Source: Candidatus Melainabacteria bacterium
GTDB lineage: Bacteria > Cyanobacteriota > Vampirovibrionia > Obscuribacterales > Obscuribacteraceae
Assembly (NCBI GenBank): GCA_003242885.1
Contig: QKMZ01000003.1
Span: 496,001 to 560,000 of the forward strand
DNA: 64,000 nucleotides
Reading direction: 5' to 3'
Shown here piece by piece: positions 62,798 to 64,000 of the stretch; positions within the stretch are counted from its first letter, which is position 1; each line of letters begins with the position of its first letter. The notes beneath the pieces are model-generated. The model searched no databases and had not been told where the DNA came from. It worked only from the letters and a program-made list of their open reading frames with translations. The position numbers and the translations under genes were made by a program.

Positions 62798-64000
62798 ATG
62801 CGATGGTCACAGCTTTTCATTCCGACGTTGAAAGAAGATCCGTCCGCAGCTGAAACAGCCAGCCACAAATTGCTCATGCGAGCAGGCTATATTCGTCCTT
62901 TGGGTTCTGGCATCTATAGCCTGCTTCCGCTTGCTCAAAGGGTTCGCCTCAAGATCATAAACATCATACGAGAAGAGATGAATGCCATTGGTGGACAAGA
63001 ATTTGTTTTGCCGGCGCTGCATCCGACAGAACTTTGGGAAGAGTCAGGAAGGCTGAGCACTATGGGCGATATCATGTTTCGCCTCAAAGATCGCAAAGGG
63101 TCCGACCATGTGTTAGGCGTGACGCACGAAGAAGTCTTTACTTCAATCGCGCGAAACGCGCTCAACTCCTACCGCCAGCTTCCGCAGATTTGGTATCAGT
63201 TTCAAACAAAGTTTCGCGACGAATTGCGTCCGAAATCAGGTTTACTGAGAGTGCGAGAGTTCACAATGAAAGACTCGTATTCATTTGATGTGGATTCCGA
63301 TGGGCTTGATAAAAGTTTCGCTCTGCACAAAGCCGCATACGAAAAGATATTCAGACGTGCAGGCTTACAGTTCGTTGCAGTAGAAGCGAGCTCGGGCGCA
63401 ATGGGAGGCAGCGCTTCGACAGAGTTTATGGTGCTTACAGAAGCAGGCGAAGACATGGTTGTCCTATGCAAAGAGTGCGGCTATGCGGCGAACGTCGAGA
63501 AAGCCGTTGCGGCTTTCGACAAATACGAATTCGGCAATGGAAAATCAGAACTCGAGAAGTTTCCGACTCCAGGCTTGAGAACAGTAGAACAGCTAGCAAA
63601 CTTTGCAGACGTCGGAGCAGCGAAGAATCAGATCAAAACACTTGTTTATTCTGCCGACGATCAGCTGGTTCTTGTGCTCCTACGTGGAGATCACGAGCTC
63701 AACACGACCAAACTTATGGATTTCTTGGGTGCAGAAACAGTTCGCGCAGCAGAAGAGCAAGAGATTTTCGAGGCCATGGGCGCGCACGCCGGCTCACTCG
63801 GGGGAGTGGGTGTTAAACCGTCAGCAGCGAAAGGCAAAATCGCAAAGATCTTTCTTGATTGCGCTCTCAAAGACCGCTCCAATATGGTGACCGGAGCTAA
63901 CCATGACGATTTCCACTACAAAGGCGTAGACATCGAGCGAGATATCGAGGCGACAGCTTGGAGCGACTTTCGCAGCGTAAAGACGGGAGATGCCTGCATC
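62798..64000 (+). CDS. proS: Prolyl-tRNA synthetase, bacterial type (5' part, runs off the window)
   Basis: An open frame of 401 codons reaches the window edge. It starts [19 protein letters not shown] and holds the class II motifs: motif 1 around [48 protein letters not shown], and motif 2 with [19 protein letters not shown] and [11 protein letters not shown]. From about residue 225 it continues into the inserted YbaK-like editing domain typical of bacterial-type ProRS. The C-terminal anticodon-binding domain lies beyond the window. AGAGGT lies 9 nt before the ATG. The upstream leader looks structured. Confidence 0.95.
   Translation, partial: MRWSQLFIPTLKEDPSAAETASHKLLMRAGYIRPLGSGIYSLLPLAQRVRLKIINIIREEMNAIGGQEFVLPALHPTELWEESGRLSTMGDIMFRLKDRKGSDHVLGVTHEEVFTSIARNALNSYRQLPQIWYQFQTKFRDELRPKSGLLRVREFTMKDSYSFDVDSDGLDKSFALHKAAYEKIFRRAGLQFVAVEASSGAMGGSASTEFMVLTEAGEDMVVLCKECGYAANVEKAVAAFDKYEFGNGKSELEKFPTPGLRTVEQLANFADVGAAKNQIKTLVYSADDQLVLVLLRGDHELNTTKLMDFLGAETVRAAEEQEIFEAMGAHAGSLGGVGVKPSAAKGKIAKIFLDCALKDRSNMVTGANHDDFHYKGVDIERDIEATAWSDFRSVKTGDACI

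Noticed and set aside
1..64000. tRNA, rRNA and CRISPR arrays
   Set aside because: I saw no cloverleaf with a GTTCRANNC T-loop and no regularly spaced identical repeats of CRISPR length. Palindromes with GTTCGAAC at 25300-25307 are operator-like, not tRNA.

Overview
This window reads as one ordinary chromosome segment of a Gram-negative-type bacterium with about 50% GC. It has an outer membrane efflux channel, periplasmic proteases, many signal peptides, but no rRNA, tRNA, phage, transposase or CRISPR array that I can support. The OmpR-type regulator at 53927-54643 has a C-terminus very like cyanobacterial RpaA/NblR regulators, while no photosynthesis gene is present. With cytochrome bd oxidase and many TPR, VIT-VWA and repeat proteins, this suggests a non-photosynthetic relative of Cyanobacteria (Melainabacteria/Vampirovibrionia, perhaps Obscuribacterales). 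That placement is inference from gene content only.

Layout. 1-3270: a lipid-modification operon (two cyclopropane-synthase-like methyltransferases around a DUF1295 membrane reductase). 3330-4382: a secreted zincin. 4623-6957: cydAB. 6958-7477: a non-coding block full of hairpins. 7478-9545: two aldo/keto reductases. 9798-15140: rhomboid-TPR, VOC, GNAT, matrixin-TPR and TPR genes. 15195-17744: a minus-strand operon (bestrophin, PlsC, hypothetical). 18064-23601: a four-gene TolC/HlyD/MacB-type export system. 23655-26176: three paralogous leucine-rich-repeat-variant (LRV) proteins in unusually dyad-rich non-coding DNA. 26177-28407: a hairpin-repeat cluster and two acyltransferase paralogues, one lacking its catalytic residues. 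28700-31704: ybaB, recR and, convergently, dxs.

31927-40069: a secreted metal-binding-like protein and two VIT-VWA secreted paralogues flanking a zinc-ribbon membrane protein and a PAS-PAS histidine kinase. 40466-43053: a CHASE2 histidine kinase and LuxR-type response regulator in an overlapping pair. 43108-54643: envelope proteins, dnaX, acylphosphatase, a J-domain protein, der, plsY, an HtrA-type protease and the RpaA-like regulator. 54644-55606: nearly 1 kb without a gene, holding two related large palindromes. 55607-61057: an MBOAT O-acyltransferase followed by three SGNH-like paralogues, probably a cell-envelope glycan acylation system, closed by a strong terminator. 61346-62530: a membrane-anchored SRPBCC protein. 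62798-64000: the 5' part of proS behind a structured leader.

The most interesting signals are the LRV trio with its shared CCGTATA/TATACGG dyads; a hairpin repeat found twice between convergent genes with a compensatory base change; a composite motif upstream of both VIT-VWA genes; a 22-bp perfect palindrome at 40213-40234; the palindrome pair at 54750-54926; and two mutually exclusive foldings in the proS leader.
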